Source of the DNA: Sipunculus nudus
Lineage: Eukaryota > Annelida > Sipuncula > Golfingiida > Sipunculidae
NCBI GenBank assembly: GCA_026874595.1
Contig: CM049314.1
Span: 29,341,729 to 29,405,728, forward strand
DNA length: 64,000 nt
Reading direction: 5' to 3'
The notes under the pieces are model-generated. The model saw nothing but the letters and a program-made list of their open reading frames with translations, was not told the DNA's origin and searched no databases. Made by a program: the position numbers and the translations under genes. Positions 1-10,547 of this stretch are shown here, in pieces (within the stretch, counting starts at the first letter, position 1; every line of letters begins with the position of its first letter).

Positions 1-200
1 GCCAAATAGGTTTGAGACCTATTAAAGCGGTTCTATTACTTTTACTATTACTTTAACTATTACTTCTTAATCCATCTATTACTATTACTATTACTATAAC
101 AACATTTTGTCATTATATCACTATTACTAATACTATTATTTAGCTTCTATTACTCTTACTATTACTTTACTTTTAGATTGTGATTTTAGCATATGCTAAC
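1..200. repeat. Imperfect (TATTAC)n simple repeat
   Basis: The first 180 bases are dominated by TATTACT-like hexamers interrupted by other bases. A related tract lies at about 3390-3500, and both are followed by similar A+T-rich sequence containing a run like AGAAAAAAGTAAGGTT. They look like two diverged copies of one dispersed repeat. Confidence 0.6.
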
Positions 201-903
201 CTAGCTCTGCACATTACCCAACTTTTATTACCTGTAGGTAAAACTTCAAGGTATTGGTCTATTTTAAATATCAATGCTTGTAATTTTTCCTTAAGCAAAC
301 ATGAAAATTATATAGATTTTAACCCTTTAATAAAATGAGGTTTCCAGGTGTTTCATGATCAGTACAACATTAACCCAATTCTGGTAGGTTCATATTTACC
401 ATAGTTAAAGACTATCTATTACATTCAATTATATATTTCACACACTGTTGTGAATTATATAATTATAAAATTAAATAAACAACTTCATCTTAAGAACAGT
501 TTTAAAAGAAAAAAGTAAGGTTTGAATTATGCTGAAACACAATAATATTGAAGGAATGCTTGATGCAATTTAATGTAAAGAACAAATATTTTTTTATCCT
601 GTCAGATAAGACGGGGCACAAAGTAGAGGATAACATTAAAACTGAACCTTGTACAGCTAACAAGTGTCAATGACCCGGCCTTTACTTTGAACTCTCAGCG
701 TGATGTACAAGTCAGGCTTAACTTAATCGGTCAATATATTAAGAATAATTCTACACAATTCAATGGTAATATTAAAGAACCTAAAATATTCGATAAATAA
801 TCGATCATTACGGGATTAAAACCAATCCTTACGCTCCTCGTTCTTCTCTTTTTTATATTTGGATCTTTATTTTAAATAACCTTGAGCCTAGCACATATTA
901 ATA

Positions 904-932
904 TTAATATATATATATATTTATATATATAT
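904..932. repeat. (TA)n microsatellite
   Basis: A short TA dinucleotide run with one interruption. Confidence 0.7.
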
Positions 933-1009
933 AACTCTGACAGAAGAAACATACACTAATATTAACATATGTACTAGGTAAAAGGTTATTTAAAATATTG
1001 ATAAAAATA

Positions 1010-2450
1010 TATTAAGAGCTTTACGAGAAGCGGAAAACAGTACGTGGTCTGGTACACAATTGCAATTTTATTTCCTCCGACGTTGAAATGTACCACAGGG
1101 TCACGCATACATACGCAGAAATGTCCGGTGTCATGTGCTGAATGGATAATACCGGTAATACCTTTTGGCATGTGTACAGAAGGGGCTCGCTAACTTAGTT
1201 GTGGCAGTTTTAACCTCGAATAAAAGTATCTTTTTTTCAAAGACAGAAGGAGGGCTCTCCCGTACTGAGCGCGCTGGTGTTAGCACTTTGTTGGTGAAAA
1301 ATTAACAAGATTACATGAGCATGACTGAAAGTAACTGAGACGTGTTAAAATGTGTGCTTTCTCGACAAGGCCGTCACAAAGGCTCACTTGGCCGGCTGCT
1401 TTCTCAATTCAACATGCAAAGGTACATACATTACTGCAATTGCTGCTTTACGTAGGCATTTTGGCTTCTTTTTATTACTCATACGTGTGTTTTGGATAGA
1501 TGTTGTGCAACGGTATCTCTCATTCAAACTTTACACCTGGCGCTGTTACGCATTGATCCAGTCGGTCATAATGAGAGGATTACATTTTATTCATACATCA
1601 ATCGTTCGTAGGGTTTACTTACCTCTAGTATATTTTGAACCAGTGTGTTTCGTCAGTATTGCCGGGCATGCACTGCACTGCGTCAACACTGGATTGTGTG
1701 TCCTTGAGCTTAACACGTGTAAAGCATACAACGCAATATAGGTCATATACTGTGACCTTTCACCTTTGTTACACAATGAGCACCCTGGCAGTCTGTAGGG
1801 ATAAAACACTGAGGCATCCCTGTTCCCATGGTATTATATGTAACACATGTATAAACAGTATTGAACCCATGAGTCCATGTTTGGCTAAGGAGAAAAACAG
1901 CTTGTTATCAGTCAAATCTGACACAGAAACATTGCCAGCTGTTATAGATCTCATGTTCAAAATAAAAAATAATATTCATAAATACTTTAAATAACACTAT
2001 TTTAATGCTTTGAAATGTGTTTGTGTTAACATTTTGTAGCAGCAGATTAATGTTGTTTAGTGGCAATTCAATAAGACACACTTGGAGTCTAGAATATATG
2101 TTTGGCCCATTTGTTAAGAAACACTTGATTTAATATTAATTTCACCCTCTGTTGGGAGTCCAGTTTACAGTTATCGAGCAATTTTTTCATGTTCTTTACT
2201 AGTGCGTATGTGTGTGTGTCTTTTACTCCCTCAGGGCTGCCTCAGAATCCGTAAGCTGTTCACGTGTGTATCCTCATGCCATGGATGCTGGCTGTTAAAC
2301 ATGAGCAAGACATACATGTCAGCATATAAACATGGTTTTCCGCGCACGGTTGGTTTCCCTCAAGTGCGTCGACCGCATGCGTATTCCGTTTCCATGGGCA
2401 CGCATATACTTAGTCCATACATCAGGTATATATGGGCTTGATAAGGACAA
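1010..2450. repeat. Dispersed or segmental repeat block, copy A
   Basis: This stretch aligns by eye, with many substitutions and indels, to about 37950-39510. Shared landmarks are the TTGTGCAACGGTAT stretch, the ACACCTGGCG stretch and, near the right end, TTTTACTCCCTC followed by GGGCTGCCT. The open frames inside (for example 1352-1741) are not kept in the other copy because the indels are not multiples of three. I therefore read the block as noncoding repeated DNA. Confidence 0.6.
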
Positions 2451-2509
2451 TACGGAGTAAGAGCTTACGGGGTTTACTAAGGTCTGCTATATATATGCTC
2501 AGTCTAGTG

Positions 2510-3060
2510 CTCTGATTTTTTAATTATTTTATGTGCCTTTTAAAAATTGAACCAGTTACTATGTAATTTCTATTAAAATTAACATGTATATGGACAGATG
2601 GGAACGGCATTATTAATATATGCTTACGGAGATATAATAAGGCCAAAACCCTGCCATGGCTGCAAGACAAGTGAATTGTTAACAGTTTCCTCACTATGCT
2701 GTGTTACTTAAATACTTGGTTATATTATTCTGGTAACATAGGCTATTTATCATTCATTTTATGATCCCTTAACATAAGCGTGACTTTACGTTTATTATTT
2801 TTGCTTTTGCTCATTAATAACACAACTACACAGTCACTGCATGTTATTATGTCGCTCACTTTGCTTATACTGGTATTAAGCAAATTACGACCAGTTTATT
2901 TTACGTACATAGCAAATTCTCTTTCTGTATCATTGACGGGTAATTCCCCATATCAAGGAAGTGTTATCAAGGAAATACGGTACTAAAGCCTCTTTGTGTA
3001 TGTTCATACAATAAAGATTAGTCCCATAATGGACTAATCTTTCTTTTCCCTTCCTAAATT
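2510..3060 (+). repeat. Duplicated 5' flank of the LRR-Ig gene
   Basis: This segment matches about 9640-10430, which lies just upstream of the intact LRR-Ig gene. The clearest part is 2815-2925 against 10165-10260, sharing CAGTCACTGCATGT, ATTATGTCGCT and TACATAGCAAAT. Because the pseudogene at 3972 follows in the same order, this is the upstream half of one segmental duplication. It is interrupted by a dispersed repeat between 3065 and 3800. Confidence 0.75.
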
Positions 3061-3084
3061 CTATCAGTTTGGCGCAGAGTTTGG

Positions 3085-3235
3085 TCTAAAAGTACTCGTA
3101 CTCATAGTACTCGTACTCATGAGTACTTTTTTGCGTTCTCATTATTCATACTCGAGCACTTTTTAAAAATCACAAAAGTACTCGAGTACTTTGAAAGTAC
3201 TCGAAACTCATATGAGTAATTCATGAGTACTTTTG
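3085..3235. repeat. GTACTC/GAGTAC palindromic repeat island
   Basis: About 150 bases carry around ten copies of AGTACTC or its complement GAGTACT in both orientations, separated by A/T-rich linkers. The motif is close to self-complementary, so the island could form several alternative short hairpins. No coding frame is seen. Confidence 0.7.
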
Positions 3236-3379
3236 GGTATTTCATATGTTATTAAAATTTCTAAATAAACTATAATCTCAATTTAAAATATTAGTAATAG
3301 TTTATTTTAGTATATTATAGTAGGATATTATATATAATATAAAATATAATCTATAACATATATAATAGCATATATAATA

Positions 3380-3750
3380 GTACTTAAAGTAATCCATCTG
3401 TTACTATAACTGAACCTATTACAGCATTTTTGCATCGATAAATACTACTATTACTATTACTTGGCTCCTATTACTAATACCGTTACTTTTATATAATAAA
3501 AAAATATAATTAAGTGTACTATTGTATCATTAATACATTCATGCAATTCATGTGTACATGTGTACAGTATTATATATTTCCAGGAAGATAAGTACAACAT
3601 AATGTTCAATAAAACATTAAATCATCAAATTCATACTGAGTAATATTTTAAGAGAAAAAATTCTAATTTTGGAAGTATCCCAACATAGAAAAAAGTTAAG
3701 GTTCGCCACAATTCAATACAATTAAATATACTCAGAACCTGTTCATCATA
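3380..3750. repeat. Second copy of the (TATTAC)-bearing dispersed repeat
   Basis: It starts with TAATCCATCTGTTACTAT, resembling positions 50-80, and runs through the same kind of A/T-rich sequence as 200-620. Divergence is high. Confidence 0.45.
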
Positions 3751-3971
3751 ACATAAACTGGACAGTGCTCCGGAGACTTGGCTAATCAAGCTTGAATTGA
3801 CTTATATATGAAACTATATGTGATTGCAGGTTTAGCAGATTTTTAGTGGGATGATGAGCTCAGTACACAGTCTGTGGCACAACTAAGACTCAACTGTTGA
3901 CTGTCAACTGATTAATCCACGAGAGCTGGGACTATAGACATACACCCCGTAGCTAATACAACATTATAAAC

Positions 3972-4661
3972 ATGTATGTTTTAAATTGTGCAGTTATATT
4001 AATCGTTGCTTGTTTCTCAGGTGCGTCAAAACTGAGAGTGTCTACGACCAAGGGGCTCTCTGTTAACTGTGTTCACGGCCAGACTGGGACAGGATATTGT
4101 TTGGTACCCTTCTTAAAGGGCTGTTAGCGCCAACTGTAATTTTGTGACTCTTGAAACGGACCCATTCAGAATTCTGAGGTCAACGGCAGCCATGATGCTA
4201 TGAGGTAATAAGTTGTTCCGAGAAGGATGCTGGAGGGACTTATGATTGCGCGAGTCCTCAAACTTAACAGGAACGAAAATAGATATAAAAAGCCAGAGAC
4301 GTTTCAATCATTTTGTAACATGTACAATGTGTTGATTTTCGTGAAAACAATGTCTCCTTTGTAAGTATAACTCCTTTCAGTACTTTAACAAGCTAACAGT
4401 ACCTACGGTTTCAGAGTTATAATATAATTACGACATTTGGGACTTCTGGCCATCTTCTTTGAGGTTGATTGACTATGCACATAACAACTTCATAATGCTC
4501 CAGATATAAATTATTGCAATTTTGGTCCTACAACGGAAGAGAAAATACATTTAATATGAATGCTATAAGAAGTAGCCACATCTATATTAAGCTACTCTTG
4601 CAAGTCACACTTCTCGTGTACAGATCCATCTGATTTAATTGAATCGATGATATCAGCTGCC
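3972..4661 (+). pseudogene. Truncated LRR-Ig receptor pseudogene
   Basis: This is a decayed copy of the 5' half of the intact LRR-Ig gene at 10548-12365. Homology begins at the ATG homologous to 10566 (both read ATGTATRTTTTAAA) and runs through the signal peptide, the cysteine-containing N-terminal cap, the leucine-rich repeats and the CTTGCAAGTC..CACTTCTCGTGTAC stretch of the C-terminal cap. It stops near 4661, where the parent continues into its Ig domain. The copy carries several small indels and in-frame stops, for example in the first 170 bases after the start, so it cannot encode the receptor. Its upstream flank (2510-3060) is duplicated as well, so this is a DNA-level duplication, not a retrocopy. 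Homology is clear by eye; identity was not calculated. Confidence 0.85.
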
Positions 4662-4663
4662 TT

Positions 4664-4770
4664 AAGCCATCAGTTCTTCCTGCTGCATGCAAAAGTCGCC
4701 GTGCCGACACGTGTAGTGGGTGAGACTATGACGTCACTAGTCACTACCGTTACTTCACTTCGCTGGTTCT
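4664..4770. repeat. Direct repeat, left copy
   Basis: About 107 bases, from TTAAGCCATCAGTTCTTCC to a TATAAAAGTGTGCAAATA-like end, recur at 5011-5125 in the same orientation with roughly one difference per ten bases. A SINE-like sequence and a (TA)n tract lie between the two copies. Confidence 0.85.
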
Positions 4771-4784
4771 TATAAAAGTGTGCA

Positions 4785-4937
4785 AATACATAGAGGGGTT
4801 AGGGATCTGGCATGGCCAAGAAGATAAAGCAGTCGCACTTGGATGATCGTGGGTTCGAATTCCACTATTAGTGAACCGACTTTTCTGGGTATACCCTTTC
4901 CATCTATGAACAATGAACCAGCATGGCTATTTACACA

Positions 4938-4938
<1 letters not shown>
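4785..4938 (+). mobile_element. tRNA-derived SINE-like sequence
   Basis: A pol-III-like internal promoter is visible. An A-box-like TGGCCAAGAAGATAAAGC sits near 4813 and a B box GGTTCGAATTCC lies at 4852-4863, at tRNA-like spacing. Downstream sequence runs into a (TA)n tract, which may be its tail. No cloverleaf with a proper acceptor stem was found, so this is a SINE head and not a tRNA gene. Confidence 0.6.

Positions 4939-4939
<1 letters not shown>

Positions 4940-4990
<51 letters not shown>
4940..4990. repeat. (TA)n microsatellite
   Basis: About 25 uninterrupted TA units directly after the SINE-like sequence. Confidence 0.95.
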
Positions 4991-4995
<5 letters not shown>

Positions 4996-5010
4996 GCCGC
5001 ACACGATATT

Positions 5011-5125
5011 AAACCATCAGTTCTTCCTGCTGCCTGCAAAAGTTACCGTGCCGACACGTGTAGTCGGTGAAACTATGACATCACTCCCGTGACATCACAT
5101 CGCTGGTTCCTATAACAGTTTGCAA
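5011..5125. repeat. Direct repeat, right copy
   Basis: This is the second copy of the 4664-4770 sequence, sharing CAGTTCTTCCTGCTGC and CGTGCCGACACGTGTAGT. The two copies bracket 4771-5010. Confidence 0.85.
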
Positions 5126-5129
5126 TAGT

Positions 5130-8100
5130 AGAGTATTTAGGTAGTAAACTTCAGAATGTTCATATTGTGTATCTATGGTTTTCTGGCGGGTAATTAGTGT
5201 ACATTTTATATTATGACGTCATTTTGAGGTGGGTGTTTCGCTTTGTGCTAGTGGGACGTCACTATAATAATTCAGTGTTTGTAATGGGTAAGACATTCGT
5301 TAATCTTTATTTAGCTATGGTCATAACTTATGTAATGTTTAAGGTGTCAATATAATTTTTATTTTTATGTTAGATTATTGACAACACAGACTTCATTAAT
5401 AAATAAGTTCGGACACTCCTGAAAGCGTAAACACATTAGGAAAATACAAAACAAATTAAAAACATGGGATATAACCCCCATATAATAAAAAAAAACATGA
5501 AAAAAATATAAACCACCTAAATCTCATCATCTATATATTAATAACATAACACGAATTGTGTTTTTCTTTATCTCGTGATTTACGAAAAACATATGCTCCG
5601 GGTTTTTCCAAACAGATTCTACCTACTTTTATTGCAATATTTGGGTATTACGTGCTTAATTAATAATTCAACTATTTGCCCCCACTGGCGCCTCTGTTCT
5701 ATGTCAGTTCGGGCCTAGTAACACAACGGCCATAGAGTGTGTGATGCAGGGACCGATTTTCTCTAGGGCTCTATGTGTGGTTTTAGAGCATTTTGCGATG
5801 TCCTGAAATAATCCCCATTGGTGATCCCTACTCAAAAGGCACCTCCGCGCAGGGATAAGGTCTATTGTGCACAAGGAGATCTCGCGTGTGAAGAATGCTC
5901 AAAAAGGGGTTATTGTGGAATAAAAATTACCCGAACGGTAGTGAATGCAGTGACTGTCTCACTGGAAACATTAGCCCAGCTTTCAAACAAGAATAGCCTT
6001 TTTTGGAGGTGGTGATATTTAAGAAAATATACGGCCATTTAATGAACCACGTACTATAATGCTTCAACGAACTTTTGCGCAGCGGGATTGCCCGACCATG
6101 TCAGGGCATAATGTCTGTGTGTGATAATGGGCATGCAATTATCAAGAACACGTCTCAGCGCTATACTGTAAACTACCATGCAAGATAACTGGTTCCTTTA
6201 CTGGCGGATTGAGTGCTCGGAGAGCAACTTTAAATAGCGATGTTCAACATGATACATTTTCATATAAAAATGATTTCATTTATCATATAATTTTCTCTGA
6301 AAAATTATCCGGCCAATCTTTTGGCTTCTATAAGAATTTTATGCATAACACCATGAATATAATGGATCTATATATTAATAGGGTAACGCGAAGTGTGTGA
6401 TATTCAGTTTCTCCTCTGATACCAATGTACGGATTGCCGTGATTTTTGACATACATATGCTCCGGCTTTGTCCGAAAACATTCAGCCATAAGTACCGGAA
6501 CGTAATCGTCCAGGTCATGCAGACTCAGGCACTAGGTCAACCCAAAGACAAGACACCTACACTAAATGTCATTATCAAAGAGATCTTATTAAGGTAACAT
6601 TGTACAGCCAAGACATTCAACTATGAAAGACTACTTGACATCAGACCTAACTTGCTCGTTAGATTTAACGGGGAAGCTTGCACTCTTTTCTGCCGATGAA
6701 ATTTCTTAGACATTTTGCACATGATATCTATATGGCATACGTTGTAAAATCATGAAACAACATTTGGGCTCAATGTATCTATTTTTGCAGTAAATAAAGT
6801 TGAAAATGGACACTTGTGGTAAGTTTCATATGATATTATAACTGAGGGGGAAACAAAAGTTACATATTTTAGAAAATTGACAAACACATTTTTCATAATA
6901 CTCTACATTAAAATACAGAATTAAATATCAATCTTATTTAAAGACAAAAAAAACTGTATGGCAATGGTTCAAACTTTAAAATATTTAGAAAAAAAATACG
7001 AAAATGCTGGCAGTGGCGCTGGCGATTGTGAGACAGAGAGCCAGTCCACACATAAATGGCTTCTGGCGTCAACAATATGTAATCTGTTATTAAAATGCCC
7101 AGATCAAAAGAAATAAAATATATTATCACTCAAAAATAGGGGTATAAATTAATCATCTCTTTAGATTAACACCATTAATGTCACAATCATATGGTGTTAT
7201 TTGTGCTCTGTTTTCCCTTCTATATGCAACTGTCAAAACTTAGTTTATGTTATGTTATTGCACTTAAGCCCTTTCTGATGATATACTGTTTCAAAATGTT
7301 TAAAGTCAAACGGTTTTCTGGTATTAAAATTAATAAATAAAGCTGTTGGGCTGAGGACACCTACAATCATTGTTCACCCTAGTTACTTTTCCTATATAAA
7401 GCACTTTTCTCTGTTCGTGGCAACAAACCTCACAAGCGGTAAAATATGTAGCTTCATGACAATATTTTTACACCAGAATTTTTAATTTGCATTATTTTCA
7501 GGAGGGGCGCCAGTAAAGTGTCAAGTTCCCCTTAAAGAACACCAAAGTCGCACACCCCCAGTGGTGCCCTACCAAACATGCCTCAGACCACTTGAATTAA
7601 TCGCGAACTATAGACAATTCTCAGTGCAGATCGAGATCTTTACGACTTTTCCATAGAGTTACCCTTACTCTCACAAAGACAAAATAAAATGTTAATTCGT
7701 CAGTTTAATTTGTAAATACTATAAGTTACTAACAAAGTCCATGGATCTCAAATACCTTTATTGAAATTTGTTATCACTACGAGATAATTAACTGGGAAGT
7801 GAATAAACAAATTACTTACTCTGTTATTGCAACTGTAAATTTTAGATATCGTATAGTGGTATACTCTAAATATAAAAACACATGCATACTGACATATTAT
7901 TTATACTGCAATAATGAAAGAGTTTTCATGTTTAATTCTATTATAATCATTTATCCCTAAAAATATTTTTTTCTGTCATGGCATAACTGTATACATCATA
8001 AACATAAGCTAACTGGACACTAGGTTCAAGACATTTTTATCTTCTGTGTACTTTATGTCAACACTCCGTTTGACTGAATGCCAGAAGTGCGTACCTTTTA

Positions 8101-8670
8101 CATGGAGCCAGAACTGTCGTTTGTTAGGTCCTTTTTTTCCAAACTGGCAAGAATTCTTCCCCATAATGATGTTCAATGACATTCAAGAGCGATTAAGTAT
8201 TGTTGGCTTATCTACACGAGTACACGGAATCTGTTAACATGAATGAGATTTTGAAAGTATTTGCGGATAAGAAACGGAGAATTAAGCTCTATTGACTCCT
8301 ATCAAGAATCTGTAGGTACGTGTAGTAATTTTGTAAATAAAGTAAAAGAAAACAGAAAATACTGTTTTATTATAACGTGTGTATTCCATAGTATTATTTC
8401 TGGATTTTCTTGTCATAGGATAAATAGCCAGCGCACAGGCATAAGTTGGCTGCATGTGTAAAACAGTGGCTAGTGGAGGCAGCAGCCCGGCCAACCCCCT
8501 AGCCTGACAACCCATCCCTTAAAAGGTGCACGAACTTAGACTGGTAAAAGTTAGCCCTTTGTCACCAACAGCATGAACTCTAAGGTTGTTAACATACACC
8601 GTATACAATATTTCTCAAATTGGATTGGAATACAAGTTTACTAAACTACTTCTGTGGTGGATCAAGATAT
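5130..8670. other. Intergenic stretch, no gene seen
   Basis: Only short open frames without recognisable protein features occur here. One weak internal duplication is visible: about 5540-5640 resembles 6365-6500, sharing CTATATATTAATA and ACATATGCTCCGG, which suggests an old dispersed repeat. No RNA gene or splice-supported exon was found. Confidence 0.5.
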
Positions 8671-8675
8671 TATTA

Positions 8676-8678
<3 letters not shown>

Positions 8679-8730
<52 letters not shown>
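8679..8730. repeat. (TA)n microsatellite
   Basis: About 26 TA units, uninterrupted. Confidence 0.95.
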
Positions 8731-8736
<6 letters not shown>

Positions 8737-8739
8737 ATA

Positions 8740-9600
8740 TAATAGGAGTATTCCTTGTGGCTGGTAAAATATATAGAAATTAAGGTTTTCACTTTTTATA
8801 TTTATATGTAATATCTAGATCTCGTATGTATGACCTGGATATTTTTCAAAGTCCGTTAGATTTATTTTCCTATAAAGATAATCGCTTGCAACAGTATCTA
8901 TACAAGCAATGAGTTTATTACAATTATACACAAACACAGGCATGATCAGTTAACCAGCCCTTTCCTTCTAGTGCTTTACGCCTTTTGCGAAAATCAAATT
9001 TCTTCGTATTAGATAATCTACCGACTTCTACAAACTCATGATTGTTGTGTAGAAAAGCAGAAGGTGTAGAAAAACAATCAAACTTTTACTTCGGTGTCTT
9101 ATTGTTATCTAATGAATATTTATTAAGAGTTACTCAACCCATGTTACATTGTTCATCTGTTTAAATCTTACAATGGAGTGTATTCAGGTGAAATTCCTGA
9201 TTTACAGGTATTAATACCATCAGATGCGTAGACGTTACCTCATGGTCTTATTCTCCATTAACACAACCGTCCGCTGTTATTTGATTTCACGCATGTGCTG
9301 TGGCCTATATCAAATATGTTAAGACGGAGGAGGGGAGGGGTAAATCAGCTCTCTCGCATGACACACTGAACCACTGGCCAAATATATCCACTCAAACACT
9401 CTCAGAAGAACATGTAATATAATAAACAAAGAAAAATGTGCGTATATGGAGGTCAACTGAAATACGATGTCACAAATTAGTAAGTGTGACATCGTTATGC
9501 CCCCCCCCCCCCAGCACTACATTGAGTTAATGAAGGAACTATAAATGGCACTTTGTCTTGCAAAGTTGAAAACACACACACACGCATATATACATGTAGT
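8740..9600. other. Intergenic stretch with a poly-C tract
   Basis: A run of about 14 C lies at 9499-9512. No gene is recognised. Confidence 0.5.
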
Positions 9601-9639
9601 CTAGTTCACAGATGATCGAGAGATGTGTGTAATTTCTTT

Positions 9640-10430
9640 AAAAAATGAACCATTTACCCTGAATTTTCTATTTTAATATACATTTTAAAAAATAGATTGG
9701 ATCGACATTATCAATGTTATGCTTAGGTGGATACAATTAGACCAGAACCCTGCAATACCAAGACATTGTATGATGCAGAAGTGGATCCGGGAAGGGGGGG
9801 ATGGCACCGGACACCCCTCCCTTACTTTTTATTTTTATAGCCGAAACAAATATTAAAGGGCTTCAGCCTATTTTCGGAGCCTGGACCACCCCACCTCTTT
9901 TTCAGACCTGAAGGCCTTTTCTAGGTTTTGCCATTAGTCCTCCTAGACTGGACTCCGCCTTTTCCTAAATCCCGGGTCCGCCCCTGTAAAGTGAATCGTA
10001 AATAATGTACTCACTAATGATAATTGTGTAATTTAGATACAGGATTATTTTATCCTATTAATATAGACGACTCTGTTCATACTTTCAACCACCATTATTA
10101 ATTTGTTATGTTCCCGTAACACAAACATGTCTTAATGCTTAATGTTTGTGCTTTCGTTTATTAATAACACTACTTCACAGTCACTGCATGTAATTATGTC
10201 GCTTTATTTGCTCATACTGGTATTATACAAATTACGCGCTGTTATTTTACATACATAGCAAATGTGCCTTCTCTATTGGTGATGTATAATTCCCCAAATT
10301 TTCATGGTGCTTTTCATAAAGGCCCGAAATGTTATCAAGGAAGTTCGGTACTAAACCTACATTTTGTATATTCAAACAATAAAACTTAGTACGATAATAG
10401 ACTTCCTTCTTTACCTCTATCAGTCCGACG
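9640..10430 (+). repeat. 5' flank of the LRR-Ig gene, parent of the 2510-3060 copy
   Basis: This region matches 2510-3060 in order and orientation. A hAT-like MITE (9776-9986) interrupts it here and is absent from the paralogous site near 2665, so the MITE probably inserted after the duplication or was lost from the other copy. Confidence 0.7.
9776..9986. mobile_element. hAT-like MITE, 211 bp
   Basis: The element begins CAGAAGTGGATCCGGGA and ends in the complement of CAGGGGCGGACCCGGGA, giving imperfect terminal inverted repeats of about 17 bp with the CAG..CTG ends usual for hAT elements. No transposase is encoded. A clean 8-bp target duplication is not evident (GTATGATG against TAAAGTGA), so it is old or rearranged. 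The paralogous sequence near 2665 lacks it. Confidence 0.7.
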
Positions 10431-10547
10431 AATGCTCTGTCGTGTTTCACATGTTTATTTATAAGTTTAAAATGTCTTAAAAACAACGTTGCTGAATTAG
10501 AAGTTCGCACGGATTACAGCAGCGTGTAATGATAATCCGTGCGTAAC

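Noticed and set aside
1352-1994. Overlapping open frames of 129 and 119 codons suggesting a gene
   Set aside because: The homologous block at 37950-39510 breaks both frames with indels that are not multiples of three, and no domain is seen; the sequence is repeat DNA.
4800-4870. Possible tRNA gene
   Set aside because: A and B boxes are present but no acceptor or anticodon stem pairs properly; a SINE head is the better reading.
4770-5039. 89-codon - strand frame
   Set aside because: It is mostly (YI)n from the TA microsatellite and overlaps the SINE-like sequence.
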